From assembly GCF_905115235.1 (NCBI RefSeq), contig NC_051851.1, forward strand, positions 152,472,692 through 152,536,691: a stretch of DNA of 64,000 bases, read 5' to 3'. The notes under the pieces are model-generated. The model saw nothing but the letters and a program-made list of their open reading frames with translations. It was not told where the DNA came from and did not search any database. Made by a program: the position numbers and the translations under genes. Origin of the DNA: Hermetia illucens. Its lineage: Eukaryota; Arthropoda; Insecta; Diptera; Stratiomyidae. This document shows, in pieces, positions 46,057 to 57,480 of this stretch (its first letter is position 1; the number at the start of each line of letters is the position of its first letter).

Positions 46057-46291
46057 CCCCTCCCATAGAAATTCCGTTTCGGTCATCCAAAAACAATGAA
46101 ATCTTCTGTTTTAAATTTCTAAATCTGAAAAATAACCCAAGCCCGTAAAAATCCTGAAAAAAAATAAGAAATAAAAAAAATCCAAAAAAATACCCCTAGT
46201 TAAGTAAACTGTTCTTGGCGACTATACGGTAAGGAAAAGGTTTTTTTTATGGCAAATACTGATTGAAAATATTTTTTTTGCAGGCTTAAGG

Positions 46292-46740
46292 ATGTATCAG
46301 GTAAGCAGACTAATTCGAAAGTTTTCGTCCAAAACTAGTTTAAGTGATACCAATTCAATACGCTTCTTTTGTAGCAATATTGCAATCCCTGCATGAGAAA
46401 TGGACTTCAGGACGAATGTGGAAATAGGCTAAGACAGATGTCATATTCATATGACCGTCGTCCGGGTTCATGCCCGACGAGCTTCAACGTCTACTCAAGT
46501 AGAAGCGTTTGCAGTGGCCGTGACAGATCACTGAGAGAACGATGCGAAGGCCCAACTGATAGAAGTGGAAGACGTAGTGGCAGAGGTTCAACTCGAAGGG
46601 ATAGGAAAGGAGATAATGATAATGAGTATACGGACAGCGAACCCTTTACTATTCCATATCGAACTACCTATTATCCTGCTGGACCCTTTGGACCTCGGAT
46701 CGAACTTTGTCCCTATGTTCCTATAACTGAATGTGCATAG
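46292..46740 (+). CDS. Small gene 1 of an unrecognised three-gene family
   Basis: Spliced: join 46292-46300, 46375-46740; 124 residues. The first coding exon holds only ATG TAT CAG, with a perfect gtaagc donor. A 74-base phase-0 intron ends tcttttgtag. The main exon opens QYCNPCMRNGLQDECG (MRNGLQD is shared with gene 2). A middle part rich in Arg, Ser and Gly follows (SGRRSGRGSTRRDRKG). The C-terminus carries YYPAGPFGPRIELCPYVP at residues 102-119. There is no signal peptide or membrane segment. A likely 5' untranslated intron runs 46229-46283. I do not know this family. The basic middle could suggest binding to nucleic acid or another acidic partner, but that is a guess. Confidence 0.7.
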
Positions 46741-46908
46741 GTAGACCGTGACAAGGACTTATTAGGTATTGCAGGAATCTTAACTACTCCATGCATTTGC
46801 ATCGCCGTTGGTAAACTTCTGGGTAAATAAGTTATGCAAAGGATCTTTGGCTAATTTACTGCAACAATTTGGTTTTATTCTCTAAAGTTAGAATGGAAAT
46901 CCGTTACA

Positions 46909-46914
46909 AATAAA
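46909..46914 (+). terminator. Poly(A) signal of small gene 1
   Basis: AATAAA 169 bases after the stop codon, on the coding strand. Confidence 0.55.
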
Positions 46915-47054
46915 GGTTTTTAGGAATGATTGCTTTTCAATTAGGTTCTCTCATTTCTCTTCGCATGTTTTGGTCAGCCCAACTTAGGAGGTTGAATAGT
47001 CTCAAGAGGTCCCAGGTGTGTGCTCATGGGTCACTTCGAAACTGGTTGCTGATA

Positions 47055-47830
47055 TCATCATCAACGGCGCAACAACCGGTATCCGGTCCACGCCTGCCTT
47101 AATAAGGAACTCCAGACATCCCGGTTTTGTGTCGAGGTCCACCAATTCGATATCCCTAAAAGCTGTTTGGCGTCCTGGCCTACGCCATCGCTCCATCTTA
47201 GGCAGGGTCTGCCTCGTCTTACCTACTTGGCTGTTCAAGTCCCCAAGTATGATTTTGATATCATATCTGGAACAGGCTTCGAGGGTTGGTTCTACTGCCT
47301 CGTAGAAGATATCCTTCTTCACAGGGACCGCACTTTCCATGTAAGGCTGTCCACCCCCAACACTCAACCTGGAGGACCAGTTGGTACAATTTGCCTCTTT
47401 TTATGCGCGGGAGACTCGCCTTAATCCTTCTCCGTCTGCAGCTTTTCGTTAAGAAAGAGCTCCCAGCGGTCACCACGTGGAGGTGGAGATAGGGTTTGGT
47501 AGTAGAGCTGTTGGTGTTGGTTCAGCAGGCATTTCCCAGGTTTTATGCTCCATCGTGGGTACCAATCCACGTTTCGCCTTGCGACCTATACTACCCTTTG
47601 ACCACCCGGAGGCGGTTCGAGGGTAATTTACTCGGAGTCGGTTTGGTGAAGGCATTGTTTTGCCAGAAGGTTGTTTGCCCAGGGCTGCTTTTCTGCACGG
47701 GAGCAGGTGCTTACCTCTTGAGTAAGACTTTGCCTTCAGCAGGTGCACCGACTGGAAGTCGGGAATAGGAGAGCTGACAGAAGTGGCATGGGATCTCTCG
47801 GACTAGGTCCCATTTGAAATTGTCCGCTGT
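47055..47830 (-). mobile_element. LINE F2: endonuclease joined to 3' tail by internal deletion
   Basis: Minus strand. Endonuclease residues YDIKIILGDLNSQVGK (near 47270-47220) run straight into the tail sequence ending ELVDLDTKPGCLEFLIKAG. All of the RT is missing. The tail matches F1 and F3-F5. Upstream to about 47830 is decayed endonuclease start. Confidence 0.7.
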
Positions 47831-47884
47831 TGAATAAGTCGAGAATCTGAGTTTAGACTCAGGTTCTCCATCGATGAGCTCAGT

Positions 47885-48880
47885 GTTTTATTTATTTATT
47901 TATTAACGAAAAATAAACTGAATAAAATCGAGTTACTTATTACCGTCAAAAGAAGGGGAAAGCAAGAACATTAACCGATGCTTAAAAGTATTGAAAGGAG
48001 GGAAGTGTAAGGGACTGCGACGAAGTCTTGGAATCAGGGGATGCAAATAGATTCCGAGCTTTGCGAAGTGCAATTTTGCGTTGTGGGTGTTATAAGGCGT
48101 AATACGGGAGGTGATGTCGTTAGAGGAGGAGTAGTCTTTCAGCACCGAGGAAAGTTTGAAAAAAAAGCAAAAGTTTAGATAGGTTCTACATTGTTGTAAG
48201 ACGGGGAGATTCAGAAAGTGGTGTCGGGAGGGAGGGTTAGTCCACACGAGGACAGAAGAAGAGGAAACGGGTGAATTTACGTTGTACATTTTTAAGGGCA
48301 AAACAATCACAGTTATAGAAGGGTGACTAGATCAAGGAGCACTACTTGAGGGTACTTATCGCGAGGGAGTTGAAAAGAGTTAAGGAGCGATGAGTGGAGT
48401 CAAAAGCAGAGTAGGAACGAAGTATAACGATAGATAATTTTACACCCCGATTGGTGAATTCGAGGCAATGCGTTTTAAAGCGGAGCCTATTGTCGAAAGT
48501 GACTCCGAGGTCTCGAGTGTAGTTCTGATATGAATGAATATCCGCCAATAGAGTAGGAAAAGGAAATGGCTGAGGATTTGAGCGAGTAGTGATAGAGTGA
48601 CACGTTCTCACGTTTAGCGTTAAACCACTTGAAGAGCACCAGTGAAACAATGTGTCTAGGTCAGATTGAAGTGAGGCACAGTCATAGGCGAAGATATAGA
48701 GGGAAACCACTTAAAATAAGGAGGGGGTGAAGGTCGTTGATCAAGAATAAAAACAAGAAACAGCCCAGAAGAGAGCCCTGCGGGATGCAACAGAATGGGG
48801 AAAGGGGCGGCAGGATCGATTGGAAAGGGAAGAGGCAAGCTATGAAACAAGTAATATGAGAATGCTTAAAGAAGAGAGTT
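47885..48880 (-). mobile_element. LINE N, rear half: Jockey-group RT with (TTTA)n tail
   Basis: Minus strand. PQGSLLG is near 48785-48765. Then comes a YADD-region remnant and LDTLFHWCSSSGLTLNVRTC (48670-48600). RDLGVTFDNRLRFKTH follows near 48520-48470, and the C-terminus is at 48310-47933. The tail is a TTTA repeat at 47888-47904 as seen on the plus strand. The front half lies at 52055-52540 beyond B2. Confidence 0.78.
47888..47904 (-). repeat. (TTTA)n tail of LINE N
   Basis: Four TTTA units on the plus strand, that is (TAAA)n on the coding strand, at the end of the N element. A simple-repeat tail is common in Jockey-group LINEs. Confidence 0.6.
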
Positions 48881-48889
48881 TGGGTAGAG

Positions 48890-51800
48890 GCGGTCTGGAC
48901 CGATTACGCTTCATGTTAAAGTTGCATAATTCTGCAAGTCCTCACCATCTTCAGACGCACCAAGAGTGTGTAAAGTCGTGCTGGGTGCAGGGTGTAGGTT
49001 CATTTAACTGATGAGGATCTGCTTGTCTGCTGGTCATGTGTTAGGGGCAAGTAGATCTGGCGGGGGGATGGACCGAAGCAACAGCCCGGGAATCGTCCTC
49101 CCTGCATTGGAGAAGGTGCTAATGGGACCATAAGCCAAGGTGGAACAGCATACACCGACGGCTGCGTGGCCAATGGGGAGCTTGATTTTTAGTATGCGAA
49201 CTCTGAATACTTTGGACACCTTCAGTTTCAAATAAGACCCTTACCCTCGTGGCCGGACTAGCCAGGGGTGGTGGACATTCTTTCCAAACTGCTCATGGAA
49301 CCAAGATATGGACTCAATTTTAAAACTAAAAAAACTGACGATAGAAGAAGAGGGGGTGATGCCAGACTCCTCATCGGAGGACGAGCTGCTGGCATTCAGC
49401 CAGGAGACAGTAGTCGTCACGAGCAGCACACTCGGTGCCAGCCGTAGCACCGCTGCGCTGAAACCAACCCCAGGAGGATTGACTGGAGAAAGTTTGGTCA
49501 AATAATTAAGAACAAACTCTCCGTTGCGGAAGTTGGTAAGATTGACACGACAGACGAACTAGGGTCAAAGGTCGGGGCTATCGAAAAGGCATTCGATACC
49601 GCTTTTAAAGTCTCATGCCCTACTAAGTACAGAAAAAAGACACTGCCACCATGGTGTAATGAAAATCTCCGCAGCCTCAGGAAGCTGACCAGGCAAATCT
49701 TCAACATCTGCTACAGGCATAGACATTAGCAGCTTTACAAGGACTGCCTCAAGAAGTAAAAGCCGGCCATCAGGACCGCCAAGAAGCGGTCTTGGTTGGA
49801 CTATGGTCAGAACGTCAAAAGCACCAGTGAATCCGCGAGGCTCAGCAGGATTTTGTCCAAGGAACATAAGAGCCTATCCTTTCATAAAAAGTTGGAAGGC
49901 TCCTGAACGAAATGTTCCAGCGAAACCGTGGAGCTGCTGGTTCAAACGCACTTTTCCGCCAAGGAGAAGGACTGTTAGTTAAAACCTTGCTTGGAGGGTT
50001 TGCAGTCACCCCAGCTGTGCGAGACTATCAAATCGGAAATTACCGAGGGGCTGCCTGCAACATGCCTACATCAAAGGAAAATCCACAAAAACCGATCTCC
50101 ACGAGGTAATTGGCACGGTTGAGCGGTCGCTGCAGTACAAGCAGTACACCCTAGCTGCCTTCTTGGATATAGAGGGAGCTTTATACAACATGACCAGTAT
50201 TGGATTGGAGGGATATCTTACGCATTAGATTATATTCATGCTCAGTACCAGAATAAGCCAGTAGGATCTGGGAGGGAACCACTTGACCAGAGCTGTGAAC
50301 AGATGCACACCCCAGGATAGTGCCATCTTTCCGGTGCTCTGGTTAATAGTAATGGATGAAATTTTACGAGCATTGGACAGCAGCGGGGTGAAGGTGGTGG
50401 CGTATACCGATGACTTGGTGATATTAGTGTCAGGGATGTTTCCGTCCATTATGAGCGACATCATGGAAGGAACATTGTGAAAAGTGTGCCTGTGGACCGC
50501 AAGATACGGACTCGGCATAAATCCAATCAAAACGGAACTGATGCTATTCACCACCAAGACGGGGATACCTGAATTCCACCTACCACGGCTGAATGAACAA
50601 AGATTGGTTCCTTTCTCTAATGTAAAGTATCTGGGTGTAATCCTGGATCCAAAGCTAAATTAGAGATTGAACATAGAACTGAGGGTTAAGAAGGCATGCA
50701 TAGCCTCCTATACCTGCAAGAAAACCTTTGTAAAAATATGGGGTCTCCGGCCGAGGATGGTTCTCTAACGTACGGCTTTATTGTATAGTGGCAGGCTTTG
50801 ACCAAAAAATACAATAGGATGAAGCTTAATAGGATTCAAAGAACCGCGTGTGCAGGTGTTACTACAAGTCTGCAGCCTTGCCCGGCAGATGCTTTCAATG
50901 TACTCTTGCATCTCCTCCTCCTAGACCTCCACATTAAATACGTTGCAGCAAGCGGTGCCGTCAGACCACGTGAGTCTGGATGCTGGGCAGCGAAGTCCTA
51001 CGACCACAGTAACATCCTGGACGAAGTACCTCGGGAAATCTGGGCATTCTGGACATTCCCCACGGACTATGCCACACGCAAGCTGAACTTCACGAGAAAC
51101 TTTGCTCTGGACTTTCCAACCAGGGCAAAGGAGAAGACCAGCGGCGTGTTTCAAGGTTATGACTCAGTTTTTTTACCGATGGATCAAAGATGGTCTGTGG
51201 AGTTGGCGCGGGGGTTTTCTCGAATACACACAGTGTATCGCAGTCGTTTGGTCTCCCAGGTTTCGCCAGTGTATTCCAAGCGGGAGTACTGGCTATATTG
51301 GAAGTCTGTCGACGGCTGGACCGAGATTTGAGCCTCAGGCGTAACATAGTCATAGCCTTGTACTCAGCGACGACATCTTCCAGGCTGGTGGGGCAGTGCA
51401 GATATGCGCTGAACCGTCTGGGCGGCGCGTTCAAGGTTACCCTTTTCTGGGTTCTTGACATAGGAACATAGAAGGGAATGAGCGGGCTGACGGTTTGGCC
51501 AGGGTCTGCTCTGGACTTTGCAGCCCTTCAGGGGCAGAGTTTAATCGCACTACCTAGCAGCCGCGGGCCTTAGATGGCGAAGACTTACGAGCTGTGCCAA
51601 GTCAACGAGAATTTGGCCTGCTTATAACATAGCCCGATCACGAGAGCTCCTGTGCCAGACGCGTGCAAATGCATTCAAGATTACGGCGGTCTGGATAGGG
51701 CACTGGCCCATAGACTATGCGACCAGACTCGACTTCCCCAACAATTCGCATTGGCGAAGCTGCAGATAAGGAAGGGAAACCCTCATGCACTTTCTTTGCG

Positions 51801-52050
51801 ATTGCCCAGACTACGGACACTGGGTAAACCATTGTTTGGGGACCCCAGAGAGATTTCTAGTTGCAGGGTGGGAGAGCTGCTTTCTTTCGTGAATGCTACG
51901 GGCTAGCTCTGAAGATCTGAGCCGGCTAGACTCTGCCTCCCCGCCCTCATAACAGTAGTGACGGTCTTAGGAGTTTGTGGCATCAAAGCGGCGCACCACA
52001 GCGCTAATTGGGCTCCTTGGAGCGGCCACTGATACTAACCTACCCCTTAG
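48890..52050 (+). mobile_element. LINE B2: LOA/I-like copy inserted into LINE N
   Basis: Plus strand, second copy of B. ORF1 at 49060-49500 (VMPDSSSEDELLAFSQ). Linker PPWCNENLRSLRKLTRQIF near 49645. RT: a decayed first palm motif near 50160-50180, and YTDDLVILVSGMFPS near 50405, where the first Ala of YADD reads Thr. KYLGVILDPKLN near 50630. RNase H: TDGSKMVCGVGAGVFSNTHS near 51180. The C-terminal region and 3' end (51900-52050) match B1. Internal stops and frame breaks are frequent. It separates the two halves of LINE N. Confidence 0.85.
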
Positions 52051-52054
52051 ATAG

Positions 52055-52540
52055 AAGCATCTTGTGATTTACAGTGTCGAAGCCTTCAACAAAGTCAATG
52101 TATGTAGTATGCAATTGCTGGCCATTTGGCCACAAAGTTGGTGGAGTCGAGCAGGTTGGAGGCAGTGGACCTACGCCTACCTTTTCAAGATCTTGGATTA
52201 GGAGTGCGATAATGCCCTTTTGAGAATGAGGGAGATGAGAGACCCTTTCCCACAGGTCGTTGAAAGTAATGGTGAGTTAAAATGAAAACGAGTGACCATC
52301 GTAACGGAAATGGTCGTTGAGTGAGGGAATGAGGTACTCGCCAAGAAGAGGTGTAAAGAAGGGAATGGTAGGATATTCGAGGCAGCCTGCATTCATTAGT
52401 GGGGTGCGAAGAGGGGAGAGGAGAGGGAACATAGGCTAAGGAAAAGTAGCGGCGGAATAAATCACAAGATTGTTCTAGCTAATTAGCAGAGGAGCTCCAC
52501 TAAGAGTTGGGTAGTTGAAACTGGGAACGCCACTCAGGAT
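52055..52540 (-). mobile_element. LINE N, front RT piece
   Basis: Minus strand. An RT palm start, YIDFVEGFDTVNHKMLLS, near 52110-52060 is the expected upstream continuation of the piece at 48880-47885. The two are split by B2. Further upstream, to about 52540, is decayed fingers sequence. Confidence 0.7.
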
Positions 52541-52880
52541 ATGCCCCCCGTGACCAATAAATTCTTGGCGCAGTAGTTATACCTTCACTTCTGGTTTTGA
52601 TGATCCCTTAGCTGCAGGTTTCACCACTAGTTCACCAGGGATCTTCTTTACTTATCTACAGCTCCCTTACTACAACAAGCTACGTAATCTCCGAGGGAGA
52701 AGCTGGAGAGATATTTGAAGTTAGTTTCCAGTAACTAGAGTGTAGTAATGAGAGAGAGAGTGTAATGAAAGCTGTTCAAGGAATAATAATCCCCACTTTG
52801 AATTGTGGAAGGGTTGAATTAACGAGTAGAAAAAAAAACAGATCAAAGGTGCCAGGCCCTAAATTTATTTCGATCGAAGT
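52541..52880. other. Spacer, nothing recognised
   Basis: No domain seen. It includes a short A run near 52832. Confidence 0.4.
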
Positions 52881-52920
52881 TTTCCTTTTAAGAAACGACG
52901 TCCATACTCGGCAGTCCATA

Positions 52921-52953
52921 GTTTTAGTTAGCTGAGTAAGTTTTAAGAAAATT
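52921..52953 (+). promoter_or_regulatory. Upstream block of small gene 2
   Basis: GTTTTAGTTAGCTGAGTAAG followed by TTTTAAGAAAAT matches the block before small gene 1 at most positions. It lies 272 bases (from TGAGT) before the ATG. Here the TCAGT-like core reads TGAGT. Confidence 0.5.
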
Positions 52954-53208
52954 TAAATGTACAAATTTAAAAATTTCGCCCCGGGCGAGACAAAAAATTA
53001 TTCGTAATTTTTTTTTTCGATGAGCTAAAATTAAGGATATTATTTAAAAAGAGAAAAAAAATAACTTAAAATATAATATAAAATTAAATATATATAATAG
53101 TTTAAATTGAAACGGTAAGTGTTGTTTTTAGCGGATGAGAGAGATTTTTTAAGAGTTTGATTGATGCATGGCTATTTTTTCCTTATCCTTTCTAGGTAGG
53201 ACTTCGGA

Positions 53209-53666
53209 ATGAGAGAGGTAAGTGTACAAGGGAAGGATATCCTGATTTTCATGAAATTTGACAGATGTTTGACACAATTTTTTTTTTTATGAAACTACTC
53301 GTCGGTTTGAATTCAATTTACTAATTCATGTCAATTGATTTTTAGCAACCGTGCCGTCCCGATATGAGAAATGGACTTCAGGATCTTTGTTTTGGAGACT
53401 CTGCGGTCCAAGCGACTCCAGCAGTGCTTGATGAGAAGGCGCTAGGCCAAGATTCCTGTGAGCCTCAGCAGTATTCAAGGGGTCGGTATGGAAGACCTGG
53501 AAGGGGACTACCGGGGCCGGGTAAACCATGGCCCTCATGGAGCAGGGTTTTCCCTTGTGATCCTTATGCTCTGCCATATAGAAATATTTACTATCCAGCT
53601 GGACCCTTTGGCCCTCGTATCGAGCTCTGTCCGTATGTCCCCCTCTCACTAGGTCCACGTTTCTGA
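53209..53666 (+). CDS. Small gene 2 of the three-gene family
   Basis: Spliced: join 53209-53217, 53346-53666; 109 residues. First coding exon ATG AGA GAG, donor gtaagt, 128-base phase-0 intron ending gatttttag. The main exon opens QPCRPDMRNGLQDLCFGD. Like gene 1 it has exactly six codons between the acceptor and MRNGLQD. The middle is rich in Gly, Pro and Arg (GRYGRPGRGLPGPGKPWPSW). The C-terminus has YYPAGPFGPRIELCPYVP at residues 85-102. In this motif gene 2 and gene 1 differ in 9 of 18 codons, all silently, which points to a working protein. A likely 5' untranslated intron spans 53115-53195, with an in-frame TAG just before the ATG that fixes the start. Confidence 0.72.
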
Positions 53667-54198
53667 GATGGATAAGATAATTCAAGTTCCTTGATGGAGG
53701 CAATCGATAAATGAAACGAATGTAAACTAGATCTTATTGGATTTGTTAAATTTTTAAAAATATTTCAGAATAATTTTTATGTTTTGGATACTTTATATTA
53801 TAAAACTGTTTAAAGGAACTCCCGGTAGTTTTATTAGGGCTTCCGGAGCCGAAAGACTGCTTTCCAAGTCTAGCAACGTCAATATTTATTGGCTCATTTT
53901 TGTGTTGACTGTGTAGGTTGATACAGATCCCTATCCTAATCTACTTCTTGGGGACAGTTTAGGGACTAGACATCTTATTATTGCCGAGCGGTATTCAAAC
54001 ACCGGACTCTGGGTAGTATGTGCAGATTTAGTGGAGTTTAAGAATAAGTGGTTCTGTCGGAAGACTATAGAGTGGAAATGGCGAAGTAAGATTGCAGAAA
54101 TTTCTTTTCCGTAGTTCGTATACTGCTCCTAAGTTTACTTGATCCCTCTTCGATCGAAAGCGGAAACTCAGAACGTGAGTGTGGGATTTGTAGAATAT

Positions 54199-54480
54199 TT
54201 CATCAACGGTGCAACAACCGGTATCCGGTCTAGGCCTTCCTTAATAAGGTACTCCAGACACACCCCGGTTTTGCGTCGAGGTCCACCAATTCGATATTCC
54301 TAAAAGCTGTCTGGCGTCCTGACCCACGCTATCACTCCATCTCAGGCAGGGTCTGCCTCGTCTTTTTCTACCATAGATATTGCCCTTCCGGGCTGCATCA
54401 TCCTTATTGACACGGATTAAGTGACCGGCGCACCGTAAACTGTTTGAAGGATATTTGTCGAACCTTAAAGATTGACCCAG
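54199..54480 (-). mobile_element. LINE F3: 3' end fragment
   Basis: Minus strand: LRCAGHLIRVNKDDAARKGN, then IYGRKRRGRPCLRWSDSVGQ, and ARQLLGISNWWTSTQNR. Same C-terminal coding end and tail as F5. 5' truncated. Confidence 0.8.
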
Positions 54481-54489
54481 GGGAGTTAT

Positions 54490-54780
54490 GTAAGATGTAG
54501 CGATTGAGGCTTGCATTAATCGCACTGGATAACAAGATTATGGGGACTCATCAAGGAATGCCGGAGCATTCATCAGAACCAGAATCAGAAACTACCGGAG
54601 AAGAGGCTGGGGGAACGGAAAGGGTGAAAAGTATAGATGGAATGACTGTTGAAAGGCACGCAGTCGCTGCGCGAAAAAGGAGTAGACTTCAAAAAGAGAA
54701 TGTGAAAGCCTGAAGAAGGGTAGTACTCAGAGAAGAAGGGATAGGATGATGATACGCATAGTTCGCAAGCACATATGTAG
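54490..54780 (+). mobile_element. R1-type ORF1 fragment related to J2
   Basis: Plus-strand open frame 54504-54713 with an acidic then basic middle. The stretch at 54523-54577 is similar in DNA to the J2 ORF1 start near 40990-41055 (shared TCAAGGAATGCCGGAG). No further domain. Confidence 0.4.
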
Positions 54781-54959
54781 ATGGGACCAACACGGATGAA
54801 GTTGCTTTACAAAAACTTGAAAAAGATGTTATACCTTACCGGGTTTTAAGAATCAGTTGTAAAAAACTCCCACAAAAACCCGGGGACACAAACCGTTATC
54901 ATCAGTCTGCCAGTGAAGGCCTTTAATCCTTTAATCCTTTATGTCCTTCAATGGGTTTT

Positions 54960-55255
54960 CATAATTTTGGGGTCAGCCGCTCCCTCAAGACGCGGTCGAC
55001 AATATACGTAGTACCCGAGAAAACAGAACTTTTGATAGCCGCTCAATGTTCATCAATATTCTCAGATTACTATAGACGTCCACCATTGGCTAACTTCTCC
55101 CCCACTACACACACACCCCACCATTGGCTCACCAAGATATGTAGCTTATCCATTATCGAGCGTCGGCTGGATCAAATAAGCGGTGAATTTTGAACCAGGG
55201 AAATCGAAGTTCTTCAATCCTGCGAGAAGTAGCGGACGCAACATTCTAGCGGACG
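54960..55255 (-). mobile_element. LINE E3: RTE-like endonuclease-end fragment
   Basis: Minus strand sequence matching the endonuclease-to-RT part of E1 (around 15000-15185), including the GCGAGAAGT-GCG-ACGCAAC stretch. Short and decayed. Confidence 0.5.
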
Positions 55256-55281
55256 TAGTTTAGTTTAGTTTAGTTTAGTTT
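55256..55281 (-). repeat. (TAGTT)n run, tail of LINE O
   Basis: Five TAGTT units on the plus strand, directly at the 3' end of LINE O. Probably its simple-repeat tail. Confidence 0.6.
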
Positions 55282-55285
55282 ACTG

Positions 55286-55795
55286 GCGGAAGCCGCAGCT
55301 CCGAGCACTCGAACCATTGTTAGGTCCATTGTAGTATCCCTGTAAATCGCCTATTCAATAGCTTCTCGCCTACGGCGTTCGCAGGCTTTAGTGAATCTGA
55401 GAACATTCTCCAGAGGCAGACAGTGTGCAGATTCTTCATTGAAGAAAACCTTACCAATGTGTCTTCGTTTGAGATCTGAGAAGGCCGGGCAGCTGCATAT
55501 AAAGTGCAGGGCGATCTCCTCCTCCTCTTCACATTGGCTGCAAATAGCCGAAACCAGTACACCAATCCTTTCCATATGGTAGTTCAAGGGGCAGTGTCGC
55601 GTTAAAAGTCCTACTAGGGTTTCCATGCCCCATTTCTTCAGGGACAACAAAAATTCCGCTCTGGCGACCACAGGTTCTTTCACAAAGATTTTCGTCTACG
55701 AGCAAATTTCCCCACTTGGCTGCGTGAATCCTTGCAATTTCACCCTTCAGAGTAGACTTGACAGTGGATGGCCGGATTCCAAGGGGCTTCCATTT
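55286..55795 (-). mobile_element. LINE O: C-terminal fragment of a LOA/Jockey-group LINE
   Basis: Minus strand, 55683-55351: VGLLTRHCPLNYHMERIGV, then a CCHC knuckle (CSQCEEEEEIALHFICSCP) and a charged end. This is the C-terminal part after RNase H, similar in build to the end of A1 and P. Everything upstream is lost. Confidence 0.72.
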
Positions 55796-55799
55796 CTTC

Positions 55800-56577
55800 C
55801 TGGTTGTGATGCCAACGCCAATCATGGGGAGACAGCGATATTAGTCAATGCCGGATCATAGCATAATCAGATTCTGCATTGAGGGCAATTCGGAACTAGG
55901 TAGAATAATAAGAGATCCCAGGAGAATAAACTGGAACTCCTGCAGAAGATACTTTAATGATAACATGGCTTATCTACCGGCGAGCGGTGACATTAGGAGT
56001 TAGAAATAATATTGGAAGATCTCAACAGAGCCAGCTGCTTGGTTAAAGCCCTTAGGTCATCTTGGTGAAACAGAAACCTAGCCACAATGAGAGAGGAACT
56101 GCGAAAACTCTTCAACAGGGCGAAACAAATCGGGGACTGGTAGACGTACAAAAGAGCATTGACGACGTATTACGACGTGATCGGAAAACCAAAATGAAAC
56201 AGCTACAGGGAACAAACCACAGAAGCATCCAGGCTGTATAAAGCTAAAGCCCAAGTCAAGGAAATATCTTCTGTTCGTCTGAAGAAAAAATATGGGATAT
56301 TTACCAAGGGGAAGAGTACAAGGTACACCTGCTTCCTAGAACTCATTTCTTGGATTTTACCTCTCGGAAAAGGCGATAGAACCCCAAAAGCGGATAGAAG
56401 GGGCAAACGGTGAATTGGAAATTAGCGAAAGAGGTTTGCTCGGAAGGTAGAGTAGGATAGGCAGTGGGGGCTTTCAAACCCACTGAAATTACTTGGAGTA
56501 GATGGCATTTTCTCAGCACTACTCCTGAGAAGCTTTGAAATCATTTTTGCATCTCTCCTAAAAGTAGTATGGACCAG
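55800..56577 (+). mobile_element. LINE P, front piece (endonuclease end to RT start)
   Basis: Plus strand. GCDANANHGETAILVN near 55800-55850 is the endonuclease GCDANAHH box. INWNSCRRYFNDNMAYLPASG follows near 55920. LYKAKAQVKEISSVRLKKKY lies near 56235. RT-start FKPTEITW is near 56475. It is cut by F4 at 56578. Confidence 0.65.
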
Positions 56578-57480
56578 TATCATCATCAACAGCGCAACAA
56601 CCGGTATCCAGCCTAGGCCTGCCTTAATAAGGATCTCCAGACACCCCGGTTTTGCGCCGAGGATCACCAATTCGATATCCCTAAAAGTTATCTGGTGTCC
56701 TGACGTAGGCCACCGCTTAATCTCGGGCAGGGATTGCCTCGTCTTCTTTTTCTACCATCGATATTGCCCTTATAGACTTTCCGGACTGGATCATCCTCAT
56801 CCATACGGATTAGGTGACCCGCCCAACGCAACCTTTTGAGCCGTATTTTATCCACCACCGGACGATCGTGGTATCACTCATAGATTTCGTCGTTATGTAG
56901 GCTACGAAACCTTTCACCCTCATGTAGGAGCCACAAATTCTTCGGAGGATTCTTCTCTCGAACGCAGGCCAAGAGTTCGCAATTTTTTTTGCTAAGAATC
57001 CAAGTTTCCGGGGAATGCAAAAGAACTGGGAAGATAATTGTCTTCTGCAATAAGAGCTGAGACGTTTCGAGCGAAACAGTTTTTATAAGCTGAAATAGGC
57101 TCTGTTGGCAGCCAACAAGCGTATGTTTTGGTTTTTGGCACTGACGTTGCTACCATGTACTTCGCCTTGCCTCCATTTAGGTACAGTCCAAAATCTCGCA
57201 CCGCCTCTCGGGTTGTTCTTCCCATAATGTCAATATCGTTAGCGTGTGCCAGTAGTTGGGTGGACTTGAAGAGGATGGTGCCTCTCGGATTTACCTCTGC
57301 ATCGCGAATCACTTTCTCCAGGGCCAGATTGAAGAGGACGCATGATAGGGCATCCCTTTGTCTTAGACCGTTGTTGATGTTGAATGGTCTCGAGAGTGAT
57401 TCTGCTGCTTTTATCTGGTCTCGCAAATTGGTCAAGGTCAGCCTAGTCAGTCTTATTAGCTTCGTCGGGATACCGAATTG
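56578..57480 (-). mobile_element. LINE F4: 3' half, inserted into LINE P
   Basis: Minus strand. RT frame 57435-56992: DQIKAAESLSRPFNINNGLR, ALSCVLFNLALEKVIRDAE and AHANDIDIMGRT, in which the YADD box reads HAND, so the copy is inactive. The coding tail and the ATC-rich 3' end at 56578 match F1-F5. It lies between the two parts of P. Confidence 0.82.
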
